A stretch of DNA of 64,000 nt from Segatella hominis (GCF_019249725.2 NZ_CP137559.1:539501-603500), one strand, 5' to 3'. Shown: positions 8,363 through 18,314, numbered from the stretch's first letter. The notes: generated by a model from the sequence alone, not told the origin. Made by a program: numbers and translations.

Positions 8363-10912
8363 TTATTTCTTTACGCTGTCGTCATTGATGTCGCCATAAT
8401 GACTCTTGCTGTAATTACCATAGCTACCATAATATGAACCATAGCTTCCATAGCTGTAGCTCTTGTAGCCATATTTTCCCTTGCTGCCGTACATACCGTA
8501 GTTGCCATACTTTCCGTACTTTCCGTACTTTCCGTATCCGTAATAGTAACCATACTTCTTCTTAGACAGGTCAACGCCATTGAGAACAATACTCATATTA
8601 GGCAATTTCTTCTCCATGCTCAAGCTGTTGATGAGACCAAAACTTGCCTTCTGGGTGAAGTCTGCACGACAAACATAAACAGTAGCATTTGAGATTCGGC
8701 CCAATGCCAATGTGTCTGTTACAAGGCCTACAGGAGCTGTATCGAGCAAGATATAATCATAGTGCTCTTTCAAGTGCTCTATAGTTTGTTCGAGGCTTTC
8801 TCTTGTTACCAATTCACCTGGGTTAGGAGGTACAGGACCTGCCATGAGGATATCCAGGTTGTCATTAATGCCAGACGGGGTAATCTGTTCTTTTACGTTA
8901 TTCCAGTTTACTTCGTCTTTTACGAGCAAATTAGTAATACCATGGTTGTAATTGTCTATCTCGAACAATTCAGCCAGACGAGGCTTACGGATATCCAAAC
9001 CTACTAAAACAACCTTCTTGCCAAGGAGTGCGAAACTGATTGCCACATTGGAAGCAATGAAAGTTTTACCCTCACCAGATGTAGTAGAAGTAAACATGAT
9101 CACCTTGTCATGTTGCTTGAGTAAAAACTGCAAGTTAGTACGTAAGCTACGGAAAATTTCCTCCATTAAGTTGTTCTTATTCTCATGTACTACGATATCA
9201 GCCTTGGTCTTAGCTCGTTCACTTGCGATGGCTACATCAGCGATGATAGGCAAGTTTGTCAATTTTGCAACATCGTTATGTCCCTCAATCTTGTAGCGGA
9301 AGAATTCCAAGAGGAAGAGGATACCTGCAGGAATAGCCAAACCAAGAATCAAAGCAATCAGCATAATCATAGAATTCTTAGGAGTTACCTTACCTGCAAA
9401 CACAGGGTTGTCGATAAGCTTACCTTTATCTGCTGTAGCTGCTAATGAAATAGAGTTTTCCTCACGCTTCTGGAGCAACATCAAATACAAGCCTGATTTT
9501 ACTTCCTGCTGGCGACCAATCTGTGTCAACATTCGCTCTTGTTCTGGAGTATTGTTGATTTGTCCTTCATACTTGCCTGCTTGAGCTGCAATGCTGTTAC
9601 GTTGAATTTTCAAACCAGCACGGGCTTGTGTCATTGCACGCTTGATAGATGAATTCAAGTCGTCCAATTGGGCTGTCAATGGTGTTACTGTAGGCGAATT
9701 CTCACTTGCACTATGGAGTAACTGATTGCGCTGCAAGGCAATTCTGTTATATTCGTTGATAAGGGAAGTAGCACTCGCATCAGACAGACCTACATTTGAT
9801 GGGATAGGCTGGTGACGGTTGCTTGGCTCATTCATGTACTTAGTCAATTCATCCAACAGAGCCACCTGTGTATTGGCTTCGTTCAACTTCTGGGCATATT
9901 GGTCTGCGTTTGCAACAGCCTGAGATGCATTCATCTTCAACTCAACCATATTGTTACGCTTCTTGTAATTCTCCAATTGTCCTTCTGTATTACCCAATTC
10001 TGCGTTGATTTTTTCCAATCGCTGATTGATAAACTGCTCGGTGCGTACTGCAATTTCGTTTTTGTCTTCGTTGGCTTGTCTGTTATATACGATAGCCAAC
10101 TGCTTCAGATAATCAATAGCTCTTTGTGGAATCTCATCGTTCAGCACCAAATCAACAATGGTCGTAGTTTTAGAGGCCTGTGCTACGTTCAGGCTTCCTA
10201 CATATTTGCCTGCAGCTATCTCTGGAGCAATCATGGTAGCTTTGAGAGATTCACCATCTCTCAACATATAGTTGCCGTTTAGTGTGAATTTTACTATGCC
10301 TACTCTTGTACCGATAGTAGCAGGAAGTGCTGAGAATGTCTTGTCTATATTGACAGCTTCAGGGTTGAATGAGTTGTTATCTATCGGAACATAGTAAGAG
10401 CCTGTTACATGATAGTTTCTACCTTCTCTTGTAATCTTGAAGTTCATCGGTGCATTCAGTTTCTTCAAATGCTCCAAGTCCATATCAATGTTCACTTCCT
10501 GATCACCATAAAGAACATGGTCTTTCAACTTGCCTTCATGTCTGTAATTCACATAAAGTTTCAAGTCATAGACAGCTTGTTGAGCCAGGGTTCTGGACTT
10601 CAAAATTTCCATCTCGTTATCAATACCATTGGAGTTTGATATGATACCCAAGTTTGTGGCACTCTGGATAGAATTACCACCTCTGCGGCTTCCTGAGCCT
10701 TCGTCATCCTTGATCAAGAGTTTGGCTGCAGATTGGTATATTGGCGTTGCATAGCGCAAATATATGTGGGCTGCGCCCATACAGATGATAAGGGAGAGTA
10801 CAAACCACTTCCAGTTGAGTATGAGAACCGTGTAGATAGTGGCAAAGTCAAAACTTGACTTTTCCTCGTTCTCCTGGATACTCTCCAATTCTAAGTTCTT
10901 GTTTTCTTCCAT
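8363..10912 (-). CDS. Polysaccharide co-polymerase / BY-kinase (Wzc-like) with Tyr-Gly tail
   Basis: This 849-residue inner-membrane protein controls capsule or exopolysaccharide chain length and export. It has a Wzz domain flanked by two membrane segments (about residues 29-50 and 510-530), a long periplasmic coiled-coil region between them, and a cytoplasmic bacterial tyrosine kinase domain. The kinase shows Walker A STTSGEGKT (near residue 612), Walker A' VVLVGLDIRKPRL and Walker B YILLDTAP. The C-terminal about 56 residues hold about 20 tyrosines in short GKY, GSY and YGYG repeats, the autophosphorylation tail, here unusually long. It lies 58 nt after rfbA and 9 nt before the HAD gene, all on the minus strand. 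A Wza-type export protein gene is not adjacent. Confidence 0.9.
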   Translation of the reverse strand: MEENKNLELESIQENEEKSSFDFATIYTVLILNWKWFVLSLIICMGAAHIYLRYATPIYQSAAKLLIKDDEGSGSRRGGNSIQSATNLGIISNSNGIDNEMEILKSRTLAQQAVYDLKLYVNYRHEGKLKDHVLYGDQEVNIDMDLEHLKKLNAPMNFKITREGRNYHVTGSYYVPIDNNSFNPEAVNIDKTFSALPATIGTRVGIVKFTLNGNYMLRDGESLKATMIAPEIAAGKYVGSLNVAQASKTTTIVDLVLNDEIPQRAIDYLKQLAIVYNRQANEDKNEIAVRTEQFINQRLEKINAELGNTEGQLENYKKRNNMVELKMNASQAVANADQYAQKLNEANTQVALLDELTKYMNEPSNRHQPIPSNVGLSDASATSLINEYNRIALQRNQLLHSASENSPTVTPLTAQLDDLNSSIKRAMTQARAGLKIQRNSIAAQAGKYEGQINNTPEQERMLTQIGRQQEVKSGLYLMLLQKREENSISLAATADKGKLIDNPVFAGKVTPKNSMIMLIALILGLAIPAGILFLLEFFRYKIEGHNDVAKLTNLPIIADVAIASERAKTKADIVVHENKNNLMEEIFRSLRTNLQFLLKQHDKVIMFTSTTSGEGKTFIASNVAISFALLGKKVVLVGLDIRKPRLAELFEIDNYNHGITNLLVKDEVNWNNVKEQITPSGINDNLDILMAGPVPPNPGELVTRESLEQTIEHLKEHYDYILLDTAPVGLVTDTLALGRISNATVYVCRADFTQKASFGLINSLSMEKKLPNMSIVLNGVDLSKKKYGYYYGYGKYGKYGKYGNYGMYGSKGKYGYKSYSYGSYGSYYGSYGNYSKSHYGDINDDSVKK

Positions 10913-10970
10913 TATTCAAATGTCGTTTATTATTATATTATTATATGTATGATCTCTTTATGCAATTTGC

Positions 10971-11846
10971 CTATTTAGTAGTGGCCAATTCCATCAAATA
11001 TTGTCCATAACCATTTTTGAGCATTGGTTTGGCTAATTCCTTGAGTTGTTCAGCGTTAATCCATCCCTGTTTGAATGCGATTTCTTCCAGGCATGCAACT
11101 TTCAACCCCTGACGCTTTTCGATGACCTCAATAAAGGTGCTGGCTTCTGAAAGGCTATCATGCGTTCCGGTATCAAGCCAGGCAAATCCACGCTGTAAAG
11201 TTCTTACCTTCAGTACCTTTTGCTTGAGATATTCTTGGTTCACGGTGGTTATTTCCAGTTCTCCACGAGCACTTGGCTTAATGTTCTTGGCGATTTCTAC
11301 TACGCTGTTAGGATAGAAATACAGACCAACTACAGCATAATTGCTCTTAGGCTCAGCAGGCTTTTCTTCAATGCTGAGGCAGTTGCCTTCTTTGTCAAAT
11401 TCTGCAACTCCATATCTTTCTGGGTCGTTCACATAGTAGCCGAAAACACTGGCCAGACCATTTTCAGCTGCCTTAACACTATCTTTGAGAAGGCCTGTAA
11501 ATCCTGCACCATAGAAAATATTGTCTCCTAAAACCAGGCAGACATTATCTTTTCCAATAAATTTTTCACCAATGATGAAAGCTTGAGCCAATCCGTCTGG
11601 TGAAGGTTGTTCTGCATATTCGAAATGAATGCCAAGTTCACTGCCGTCACCTAATAATCTGCGGAACCCAGGTAAGTCGAATGGGGTGGAGATAATCAGG
11701 ATTTCCTTGATACCGGCAAGCATCAAGACTGAAATCGGATAGTAAATCATCGGTTTGTCAAAAATCGGAATCAACTGTTTGCTGATACCTTTTGTGATGG
11801 GGTAAAGGCGAGTGCCTGATCCACCTGCTAATACAATACCTTTCAT
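10971..11846 (-). CDS. rfbA: Glucose-1-phosphate thymidylyltransferase RfbA
   Basis: RfbA joins dTTP and glucose-1-phosphate to dTDP-glucose, the first step towards dTDP-rhamnose and other deoxysugars for surface polysaccharides. The 291-residue length is normal for the family. The nucleotide-binding signature [13 protein letters not shown] is at residues 6-18; further landmarks are [41 protein letters not shown] and [12 protein letters not shown]. It lies 17 nt after the sugar transferase gene and 58 nt before the BY-kinase gene in one minus-strand unit. The rfbBCD genes are not in the window, so the pathway is completed elsewhere. Confidence 0.93.
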   Translation of the reverse strand: MKGIVLAGGSGTRLYPITKGISKQLIPIFDKPMIYYPISVLMLAGIKEILIISTPFDLPGFRRLLGDGSELGIHFEYAEQPSPDGLAQAFIIGEKFIGKDNVCLVLGDNIFYGAGFTGLLKDSVKAAENGLASVFGYYVNDPERYGVAEFDKEGNCLSIEEKPAEPKSNYAVVGLYFYPNSVVEIAKNIKPSARGELEITTVNQEYLKQKVLKVRTLQRGFAWLDTGTHDSLSEASTFIEVIEKRQGLKVACLEEIAFKQGWINAEQLKELAKPMLKNGYGQYLMELATTK

Positions 11847-11863
11847 ATTTTTATGTGATTTTA

Positions 11864-13294
11864 TTAATACGCATTCTTATCGTGTATGATTATACTCTTG
11901 GCTGTCAGGTAGATAATGCGCAGATCTAGCCAGAACGACCAATTTTCAATATACCATATATCTCTTTTTATTCTTTCTTCCATCTGCCAAAGCTCCTTGG
12001 TCTCACCACGGAAACCTGTCACTTGTGCCCATCCTGTAATTCCTGGCTTGGAGAAGTGGCGTACCATGTATTTGTCGATGATAGAACCATATATTTCAGT
12101 ATGATGGAGCATATGAGGACGTGGTCCAACTATGCTCATGTCTCCCTTGAGTACATTGAAAAACTGTGGGAACTCATCTATGTTGGATTTTCTCATAAAG
12201 TTTCCGAAAGCAAACTTTCTTGGGTCGTTTTCTGTAGCTTGAACTGTATCTGCATCTTTGTTGACATGCATTGAACGGAACTTCAGACATTGGAATGTGT
12301 TACCGTTGAGACCCGTTCTTGCCTGTCGGAAGAAAATCGGACCAGGACTTTGTATCTTAATGATGATAGCTATGATAGGTAAAAAAGGTAAGATACAGAG
12401 ACAAATAATAGAACTTACAGCGATATCAAAACAGCGTTTAATAACTCTGTTGCCTAATTTCGCCAAAGGCTCACGGCGATTGGTAAATACACTTTTCCCA
12501 AGATAGAGTTGTGAATCCAGGTGCAAGCTATATTCTCCGAATTGGCGTGGCATATAATAAAAATGAATAACGTTCTTGTCACAGAACTGCATAATTCGTA
12601 CTATCTCATTGGAGAAATCATGAGATAGGCAACAGAAGACTTCTTCAATATTGTTTGGAATACCATTGATGGTATTATTGATGCTTTCTGCCATCACTTT
12701 ATTGAGGTGTTCCATATCCCCCAGCCATTTAAACTCTTTAGGAGCATTAGCTATCGGTTCATTTGCATAATATCCGTGTACACGATATCCGGCAGATGGG
12801 TCTTCCATCAGCGTATTGTACATTTCTATGACTGCAGGGTCGTTTCCGATAAATAAAACTGTTTTGATGTTTCTACCTCTTGATCTGTAATATTTAAGAA
12901 TGTTCAATTCTGCATATCGAGAGAGAATTAAGCAGATGTATGTAGCAGCTGCAAAATAGATGCTGAATTTAATTAAGTCGTAGCCACCCTTCAGCAAATA
13001 GGACATGGTAAGATTGAAGATAAGTATCGTGGCGAAAATCAATTTGAAAGTTCTGCCCAATACCTGTATAAACCTTATCTTACGAATGTGGATAATGGAT
13101 GCAAAGAGTAGTTCACCTAAGAAAAGTGAAACGTTAGCTACAAAATAACATATCTTGCTTGCATGGAAAAAGACTATTGGAACAGAGATCTTATCCCAGT
13201 TGATAGCCAGAAAAAGAACAAAGTTGAGAATGATAAAGTCTGCGACTATTACCAACCATCTTACTATATCACTACCTTTATAAGCTTCTTTCAT
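11864..13294 (-). CDS. Undecaprenyl-phosphate sugar-1-phosphate transferase (WcaJ/WbaP-like)
   Basis: The 476-residue protein starts polysaccharide repeat-unit assembly by moving a sugar-1-phosphate from a nucleotide sugar to undecaprenyl phosphate. It has four N-terminal membrane helices, a nucleotide-binding-like middle domain ([15 protein letters not shown]) and a C-terminal bacterial transferase domain entered through another helix. That domain shows [42 protein letters not shown] and [11 protein letters not shown]. This is the PHPT layout usually called undecaprenyl-phosphate glucose phosphotransferase; whether the sugar is glucose or galactose cannot be read. It is the first gene of the minus-strand operon with rfbA and the BY-kinase gene. 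Confidence 0.9.
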   Translation of the reverse strand: MKEAYKGSDIVRWLVIVADFIILNFVLFLAINWDKISVPIVFFHASKICYFVANVSLFLGELLFASIIHIRKIRFIQVLGRTFKLIFATILIFNLTMSYLLKGGYDLIKFSIYFAAATYICLILSRYAELNILKYYRSRGRNIKTVLFIGNDPAVIEMYNTLMEDPSAGYRVHGYYANEPIANAPKEFKWLGDMEHLNKVMAESINNTINGIPNNIEEVFCCLSHDFSNEIVRIMQFCDKNVIHFYYMPRQFGEYSLHLDSQLYLGKSVFTNRREPLAKLGNRVIKRCFDIAVSSIICLCILPFLPIIAIIIKIQSPGPIFFRQARTGLNGNTFQCLKFRSMHVNKDADTVQATENDPRKFAFGNFMRKSNIDEFPQFFNVLKGDMSIVGPRPHMLHHTEIYGSIIDKYMVRHFSKPGITGWAQVTGFRGETKELWQMEERIKRDIWYIENWSFWLDLRIIYLTAKSIIIHDKNAY

Positions 13295-13350
13295 GTGAAT
13301 GTGGTATTTCTTTTATTGCTAAGTTAAAAGATGCATCATTTAAACGTGCG

Positions 13351-13358
13351 CAAAGTTA
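13351..13358 (-). promoter_or_regulatory. Probable promoter of the exopolysaccharide operon (-7 box TAACTTTG)
   Basis: TAACTTTG on the minus strand fits TAnnTTTG and lies 57 nt before the sugar transferase ATG. No strong -33 TTTG is visible; an A-tract occupies the spacer. Confidence 0.5.
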
Positions 13359-13450
13359 GCGTTTTTTTTTCATATTTTGAAACTTTTATGGTTAAAACTT
13401 TGTTTTTGGACACAATTATTTCATATTCTTGCAAAAAAGAAGCCTTGAAT

Positions 13451-13481
13451 TTTGATATTTTGCGATTTTATTGTATTTTTG
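13451..13481 (+). promoter_or_regulatory. Textbook Bacteroidota promoter TTTG-N19-TATTTTTG
   Basis: TTTG at 13451-13454 and TATTTTTG at 13474-13481 with a 19-nt spacer match both consensus elements. It drives the unknown-function gene starting at 13534, with a leader of about 50 nt. Confidence 0.7.
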
Positions 13482-13533
13482 CAGAACAAATTAGTAAATC
13501 AATTGAAAATTTAAAAGTTTAAAAGAATAAGAA

Positions 13534-14181
13534 ATGGGAATATTTTCAAAATTATTCGGTCATAAAAATGAAGAAAAGGTCGGAGGAATGGAAGACTACA
13601 TGACTTTGGTGCGTGTCTATTTCCAGGCAGCCTTGGCTTCTCAATTAGGTATCACCAATTTGGCAATGCTTCCTGACCTTCGTGTTTTCAAAAATACCTT
13701 CCATGTTCCTACTGTCAATAATCGTTTAGGTATTGGCGAAAAAGCTCATGTGAAGAAGATGATGAAGGGCGTCTATGGAACTGAAGAGGATTATTTCAAG
13801 GAAATAGACCAAAGTATTCGTAAGAATTGCCGCAAATTGCAGGATGTCAATGTTTATCTGATTCAGTTCCAAACATTTACACAGGATTTGATGATGTTGA
13901 TGGGTAACTTGATGAAATTTAAGTTGCGTTTGCCTTCTTTCATGAAGAAAGCATTATACAACATGACTCAAAAAACGGTAAATGATATTTTCAATAAAAA
14001 TGATTTCAATGATGCCAGCGTCTTGAAGACTGTGGCACAGTTGAGACAGTTGAACCAACGTTTGGGATTCAGCCAGAAGTGGGTAACTGATTTTACTTAC
14101 CAAGTAGTCATGTTGGCTAAGAAAGAACCACGTCCTTCTGATGAAGATGTGGAAAAAGCCAAGGCTAAAATGGGTAAGTAA
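13534..14181 (+). CDS. Conserved-looking cytoplasmic protein of unknown function
   Basis: This 215-residue protein has no signal peptide or membrane segment and is largely alpha-helical in composition. It starts MGIFSKLFGHKNEEKVGG and ends in a charged helix (PSDEDVEKAKAKMGK). Several Met-rich helical stretches (QDLMMLMGNLMKF) suggest a hydrophobic helical bundle. I recognise no enzyme motif. It has a textbook promoter of its own and is separated from the zapA unit by 92 nt that contain another full promoter, so it is probably a single-gene unit. Function is not assigned. Confidence 0.65.
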   Translation: MGIFSKLFGHKNEEKVGGMEDYMTLVRVYFQAALASQLGITNLAMLPDLRVFKNTFHVPTVNNRLGIGEKAHVKKMMKGVYGTEEDYFKEIDQSIRKNCRKLQDVNVYLIQFQTFTQDLMMLMGNLMKFKLRLPSFMKKALYNMTQKTVNDIFNKNDFNDASVLKTVAQLRQLNQRLGFSQKWVTDFTYQVVMLAKKEPRPSDEDVEKAKAKMGK

Positions 14182-14222
14182 TACCACTTTTTCATTAAAT
14201 TTAATAAAAATATAGAGGAATA

Positions 14223-14254
14223 TTTGTTCTTTTCAAATTATTCCTTTATATTTG
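14223..14254 (+). promoter_or_regulatory. Promoter of the zapA unit, TTTG-N20-TATATTTG
   Basis: TTTG at 14223-14226 and TATATTTG at 14247-14254 with a 20-nt spacer. The transcript would start about 15 nt before the ATG of the coiled-coil gene at 14274. Confidence 0.65.
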
Positions 14255-14273
14255 TAGCCAAAAAAGAAGTGTA

Positions 14274-14567
14274 ATGAGTGCTAATGAGAAAAACATCAAT
14301 ACGTTTGCTACAAGAGTAAGGCAGATGATTCTCCAGTTTGAAGAACTCAAAAAGGAGAATGCTGAACTATACTCTATGGTGGATGAGCGTGATGCAAAAA
14401 TCAAACAGTTGGAGGATAAGTTATCTCAGTCTGAGCATGATTACAATAGTCTCAAAATGGCTAAGATGATGACGATTTCTGATACGGATATGGAAGCTAC
14501 GCAAAAACGTATAGCTAAACTTATCAGGGATGTTAACAAATGTATCACGTTATTGAGTGATCAGTAA
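14274..14567 (+). CDS. Short coiled-coil protein upstream of zapA
   Basis: This 97-residue protein has a heptad-rich central stretch (FEELKKENAELYSMVDERDAKIKQLE and onwards), predicting a coiled-coil dimer, followed by a C-terminal helix. It is transcribed just before zapA, with only 13 nt between its stop and the zapA ATG. In proteobacteria ZapA works with the coiled-coil protein ZapB at the division ring; a ZapB-like role here is attractive by size, coiled coil and position. No sequence signature proves it, and similar small coiled-coil proteins are common, so I leave the symbol blank. Confidence 0.7.
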   Translation: MSANEKNINTFATRVRQMILQFEELKKENAELYSMVDERDAKIKQLEDKLSQSEHDYNSLKMAKMMTISDTDMEATQKRIAKLIRDVNKCITLLSDQ

Positions 14568-14580
14568 AACTATAAGCGTT

Positions 14581-14883
14581 ATGGCAGATCAAGGTGAAGA
14601 GAAATTATTGATTAGATTACATGTCTATGACACAGACCTCTCTGTGAGAATTCCCAGAGAGGATGAAGAATATTATCGTAAGTCTGGAAAACTGATTGAT
14701 GATATTGTCAATTCATATAATAAAATTTTCAAGGGAAGAAAAAGCGACAAGGAAATCCTCTATATGGCGCTTATTGATATTGCCTTGAGATATGAGAAAG
14801 AGGTTGGGCGCAATGATACCGAACCTTATGATGATCTTCTCAAAAAGCTGACTGCCGAAATAGAAGATGCATTAAAATCATGA
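14581..14883 (+). CDS. zapA: Cell division protein ZapA
   Basis: ZapA binds and cross-links FtsZ filaments at the division ring. The 100-residue protein shows the ZapA N-terminal beta region (LLIRLHVYDTDLSVRIPREDEEYYRKSGKLID) and a C-terminal helix (SDKEILYMALIDIALRYEKE) that forms the dimer coiled coil. A GTG at 14557 would extend it by eight residues into the previous gene, but the ATG at 14581 (MADQGEEK) gives the usual family start. It is followed 45 nt later by the RNase Y gene on the same strand, a neighbourhood usual in Bacteroidota. Confidence 0.88.
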   Translation: MADQGEEKLLIRLHVYDTDLSVRIPREDEEYYRKSGKLIDDIVNSYNKIFKGRKSDKEILYMALIDIALRYEKEVGRNDTEPYDDLLKKLTAEIEDALKS

Positions 14884-14928
14884 TGCATGTTAGAAAGAAT
14901 GTTCTATAAATACATAATTAATATATAA

Positions 14929-16464
14929 ATGGTAGAAATAATTATCGCCGCTCTTGTGGCTCTTATCTTAGGTGGAGCTGCAGGGTTTTTCATTTTCCGT
15001 TATGTTATTAAGGGAAAATATAATGAAATGATAGAAGCAGCCAATAAAGAGGCTGAGGTAGTTAAAGAGAAAAAACTTCTTGAGGTAAAGGAAAAATTCC
15101 TGAACAAGAAGGCTGAGTTGGAGAAGGAAGTGCAACAGCGTAATTCCCGTATCCAGCAGAGTGAAAACAAGCTCAAGCAGCGTGAGATTTCTCTCAATCA
15201 GCGCCAGGAAGAACTGGGTCGTCGCAAACAGGAAGTGGAGCAGAACCAGCAGCGTATTGACAATGAGAAAAAACTCCTCACCGTCAAGCAGCAGGAACTC
15301 GAGAAGATGCAGAAGATGGAGCAGGCTAAACTGGAGGAACTCTCTGGTTTGAGTGCTGAGGAAGCGAAACAGCGACTGGTGGAAAGTCTGAAAGATCAGG
15401 CTAAACTGGATGCTGCAAGTTATATCAATGAAATCATGGATGATGCTAAACTGAATGCCAACCAGCAGGCTAAGAAGATTGTAATCCAGACCATCCAACG
15501 TGTGGCTACGGAAACTGCTATAGAGAATTCCGTTAGTGTCTTCCATATTGATAATGATGAGGTGAAGGGACGTATTATCGGTCGTGAAGGTCGTAATATC
15601 CGTGCCTTAGAGGCAGCTACTGGTGTTGAAATCGTTGTTGATGATACTCCTGAGGCTATCGTTATTTCAGCTTTCGATCCGATCCGTCGTGAAGTTTGTC
15701 GCTTGGCTCTCCACCAGTTGGTTGCTGATGGACGTATTCATCCTGCTCGTATTGAGGAAGTTGTGGCTAAGGTGAAGAAGCAGTTGGAGAATGAGATTAT
15801 CGAAACGGGTAAGCGTACTGCTATTGACCTGGGTATTCATGGTTTACATCCAGAGTTGATTCGTATTATCGGTAAGATGAAATATCGTTCTTCATACGGA
15901 CAGAACCTCTTACAGCATGCTCGTGAGACAGCCAATCTCTGTGCTGTAATGGCTTCTGAGTTGGGATTGAATCCTAAGAAGGCTAAGCGTGCTGGTCTCT
16001 TACATGATATTGGTAAGGTGCCTGATGAGGAGAGTGAATTGCCACACGCATTGTATGGTGCTAAGATTGCTGAAAAGTATAAGGAGAAACCAGATATCTG
16101 CAATGCCATCGGTGCTCACCATGATGAAATGGAGATGAATACGCTCTTGGCTCCTATTGTTCAGGTCTGTGATGCCATCTCTGGTGCCCGTCCTGGTGCC
16201 CGTCGTGAGATTGTTGAGGCTTATATCAAGCGTCTGAATGACCTTGAAGCTATCGCAATGAGCTACCCAGGTGTAACCAAGACTTATGCTATTCAGGCTG
16301 GTCGTGAACTTCGTGTGATTGTGGGTGCAGACAAGATGTCTGATGATGAGAGTACAAAACTTTCTGATGAGATTGCAACCAAGATTCAGAATGAGATGAC
16401 ATATCCTGGTCAGGTGAAGATTACTGTCATCCGCGAGGTTCGTAGCGTTGCTTATGCTAAATAA
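14929..16464 (+). CDS. rny: Ribonuclease Y
   Basis: RNase Y is a membrane-anchored endoribonuclease that initiates mRNA decay. The 511-residue protein has one N-terminal transmembrane helix (residues 3-23) and a long charged coiled coil to about residue 190. A KH RNA-binding domain follows ([19 protein letters not shown]), then an HD domain with catalytic HD in [12 protein letters not shown], another conserved His in GAHHDEME and the [10 protein letters not shown] motif. Length is typical. It shares the zapA transcription direction and ends at a clear hairpin terminator, so it is likely the last gene of that unit. Confidence 0.95.
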   Translation: MVEIIIAALVALILGGAAGFFIFRYVIKGKYNEMIEAANKEAEVVKEKKLLEVKEKFLNKKAELEKEVQQRNSRIQQSENKLKQREISLNQRQEELGRRKQEVEQNQQRIDNEKKLLTVKQQELEKMQKMEQAKLEELSGLSAEEAKQRLVESLKDQAKLDAASYINEIMDDAKLNANQQAKKIVIQTIQRVATETAIENSVSVFHIDNDEVKGRIIGREGRNIRALEAATGVEIVVDDTPEAIVISAFDPIRREVCRLALHQLVADGRIHPARIEEVVAKVKKQLENEIIETGKRTAIDLGIHGLHPELIRIIGKMKYRSSYGQNLLQHARETANLCAVMASELGLNPKKAKRAGLLHDIGKVPDEESELPHALYGAKIAEKYKEKPDICNAIGAHHDEMEMNTLLAPIVQVCDAISGARPGARREIVEAYIKRLNDLEAIAMSYPGVTKTYAIQAGRELRVIVGADKMSDDESTKLSDEIATKIQNEMTYPGQVKITVIREVRSVAYAK

Positions 16465-16492
16465 TGAAAGCTAAGTATATTGATTAAGATAC

Positions 16493-16525
16493 AAAGCCGC
16501 TGTTCTTTTGGGCAGCGGCTTTTTA
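16493..16525 (+). terminator. Intrinsic terminator after rny
   Basis: A 10-bp stem (AAAGCCGCTG paired with CAGCGGCTTT) with a 10-nt loop is followed by TTTTAT. Confidence 0.8.
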
Positions 16526-16565
16526 TATCTTAAATGTTCATTTACATCTTATTAAATTTGAAGTT

Positions 16566-17267
16566 ATGATGGTGGAACGTAAGGTTTTAAAACAGTTCAA
16601 TAAAGGTTGTGTGGATTATCATCTTCTGGAAGATGGTGATCGCATTCTGATTGCTTTGAGTGGTGGAAAGGATTCTCTGGAACTTGTTCGTTTACTTGCA
16701 CAACGTTCTCGTATTTTTAAGCCGCATATTGAGGTAGAGGCGGCGCATATCATCATGGATAACATTCCTTACGAAACCGACCGTTCTTATCTCCAGGCAT
16801 TCTGTGCAGAGAATGGCATCAAGCTCCATATCCTGCATAGTTCCTTCGATGAATCCACCGACCCCCGCAAGACCCGTTGCTTCCTCTGTGCCTGGAACCG
16901 CCGCAAGACGCTCTTCGAGTTTGCGGTGAGCCAAGGGTTTAACAAGATAGCTCTGGGTCATCACATGGATGATATTCTTGTAACGCTTCTGATGAATATT
17001 ACCTTTGAGGGTTCACATTCTACGATGCAACCCAGTCTTTCTTTAAAGCATTATCCGCTAACTATTATCCGTCCTCTCTGTCTGGTTCATGAAGCTGATA
17101 TCAGGCTGGTTGCCGAGGAATTACATTTCAGCAAGCAGAAAACATTGTGTCCTTACGAAGAGACTACTCGTCGTGCTGATATGCAGGCTATCTTCCAGCA
17201 GTTGGAGCAGATGAACCCCGAAGCCCGCTACAGTCTTTGGCGCTCTGTTTTTGTGAATAAAATATAG
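16566..17267 (+). CDS. ttcA: TtcA-like tRNA 2-thiocytidine synthetase (PP-loop ATPase)
   Basis: The family thiolates cytidine-32 of tRNA using ATP and a [4Fe-4S] cluster. The 233-residue protein has the PP-loop SGGKDS at about residues 34-39, the CxxC pair in RCFLCAWNRR, the GHHMDD motif and a third Cys in LCPYEE. These are the nucleotide-binding site and candidate cluster ligands. It is shorter than the E. coli enzyme (about 311 residues), lacking N- and C-terminal extensions, which is common in Bacteroidota. Two in-frame ATGs (16566 and 16569) are both possible starts. It is a single-gene unit between the rny terminator and a convergent hairpin. Confidence 0.85.
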   Translation: MMVERKVLKQFNKGCVDYHLLEDGDRILIALSGGKDSLELVRLLAQRSRIFKPHIEVEAAHIIMDNIPYETDRSYLQAFCAENGIKLHILHSSFDESTDPRKTRCFLCAWNRRKTLFEFAVSQGFNKIALGHHMDDILVTLLMNITFEGSHSTMQPSLSLKHYPLTIIRPLCLVHEADIRLVAEELHFSKQKTLCPYEETTRRADMQAIFQQLEQMNPEARYSLWRSVFVNKI

Positions 17268-17282
17268 TAGAATTGCTGAAAA

Positions 17283-17322
17283 AACGAAAGTACTTTCATG
17301 TTGACATGAAAGTACTTTCGTT
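17283..17322. terminator. Convergent 18-bp hairpin between ttcA and the transglutaminase gene
   Basis: A perfect 18-bp inverted repeat (AACGAAAGTACTTTCATG with its complement) and a TTGA loop. On the minus strand it is followed by a T6 run, so it is a good terminator for the transglutaminase-like gene; on the plus strand the T-run is weak. Confidence 0.75.
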
Positions 17323-17399
17323 GGACAATGAAACTGGCTTCATTTGCCATCGAAGCCTATTGTATTTGTTCCTGGGGTAGATCTAGTAAATGGCAGTTA

Positions 17400-18314
17400 C
17401 TAATTTTGGGGAGCTGCCCAGAAACGTGAAGCATCTGTTGTCAGTACTGAATGGTCGGGAAGTTCAAAACCTTTGAATCCAGAAGGAACAAGCACGATAT
17501 GGCGATTCTTGTTTCGATAAGCAGGATTATTATCTTCGCGACCATAGCCTGTTGTCTCCCAAGTATCAAACCAGTATAAGTTTTTTGCCCAATATGCCCT
17601 GTAATAAACAAAATCATTATCTGAATTCAAGAGAGGACGGTAAACGATTTCTCTGCCGTCAATATATCGCTCACGCATTTCTGTAAGAGAAAGTGGAGTG
17701 CCTTTTTCATCTTCTGCCCAAGCTTTCATATCCGAGTCTAGCATAGCCCATTTCTGTAATTCTGGCAGCCACACCAGGTTAACAACATGGCAGTCGGAAT
17801 CCTCGGAATCTGCGGGATGACAAGTTACAAAGCGGTTTACAATACCCTCAGACAGCAATAGTTCGTGTAAGAGGATGGAGTGTAATCGACAGTTGAATGC
17901 AGGCTCTATCGATCGAGTGTATTTCCAGAGATCTACAGCATTACGTCTCTTAGGATAAATCTTTTGATTGGCATGAGGAATGTTTTCCGCTACAAAACGT
18001 GCCAGTGAAATGGCCTTGTCCCATGTTGGCATTGTGGAAGATACAACTGTATCGAGTTTGAAATATTCACGGATTTTTTGTGATTGGACAGAATCTTTCT
18101 GATATGCAAAATGATAGGACGTAGTATCTGGTACATATTTGCCAGCGTCTTTTAATTTTTCTACCATTTCATTCTTCAGCGAATTGCAAAGATAAGCTTC
18201 CACTTGTTTATTGAAAACAAAGCGTGCCAACAGTAATGTTGCTACAGCTATGAGCAGGATTCCTAGGATGCTCCAGCCAACCAACTTGATTTTTTTCTTC
18301 ATTTTTTTCTTCAT
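17400..18314 (-). CDS. Membrane-anchored transglutaminase-like protein
   Basis: The 304-residue protein has a basic N-terminus and one membrane helix (VGWSILGILLIAVATLLLARF), leaving the rest in the periplasm. The transglutaminase-like Cys-His-Asp triad is visible as FNCRLHSILLHELL, DCHVVNLVWLPE and WAMLDSDMKAW, in the correct order and spacing for the superfamily. Such proteins are cysteine peptidases or amidases acting on unknown envelope substrates. A second ATG at 18302 is an alternative start. It stands between a convergent terminator and the Crp/Fnr regulator gene, with 90 nt upstream that hold a 9-bp hairpin at 18347-18367. Confidence 0.75.
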   Translation of the reverse strand: MKKKMKKKIKLVGWSILGILLIAVATLLLARFVFNKQVEAYLCNSLKNEMVEKLKDAGKYVPDTTSYHFAYQKDSVQSQKIREYFKLDTVVSSTMPTWDKAISLARFVAENIPHANQKIYPKRRNAVDLWKYTRSIEPAFNCRLHSILLHELLLSEGIVNRFVTCHPADSEDSDCHVVNLVWLPELQKWAMLDSDMKAWAEDEKGTPLSLTEMRERYIDGREIVYRPLLNSDNDFVYYRAYWAKNLYWFDTWETTGYGREDNNPAYRNKNRHIVLVPSGFKGFELPDHSVLTTDASRFWAAPQN

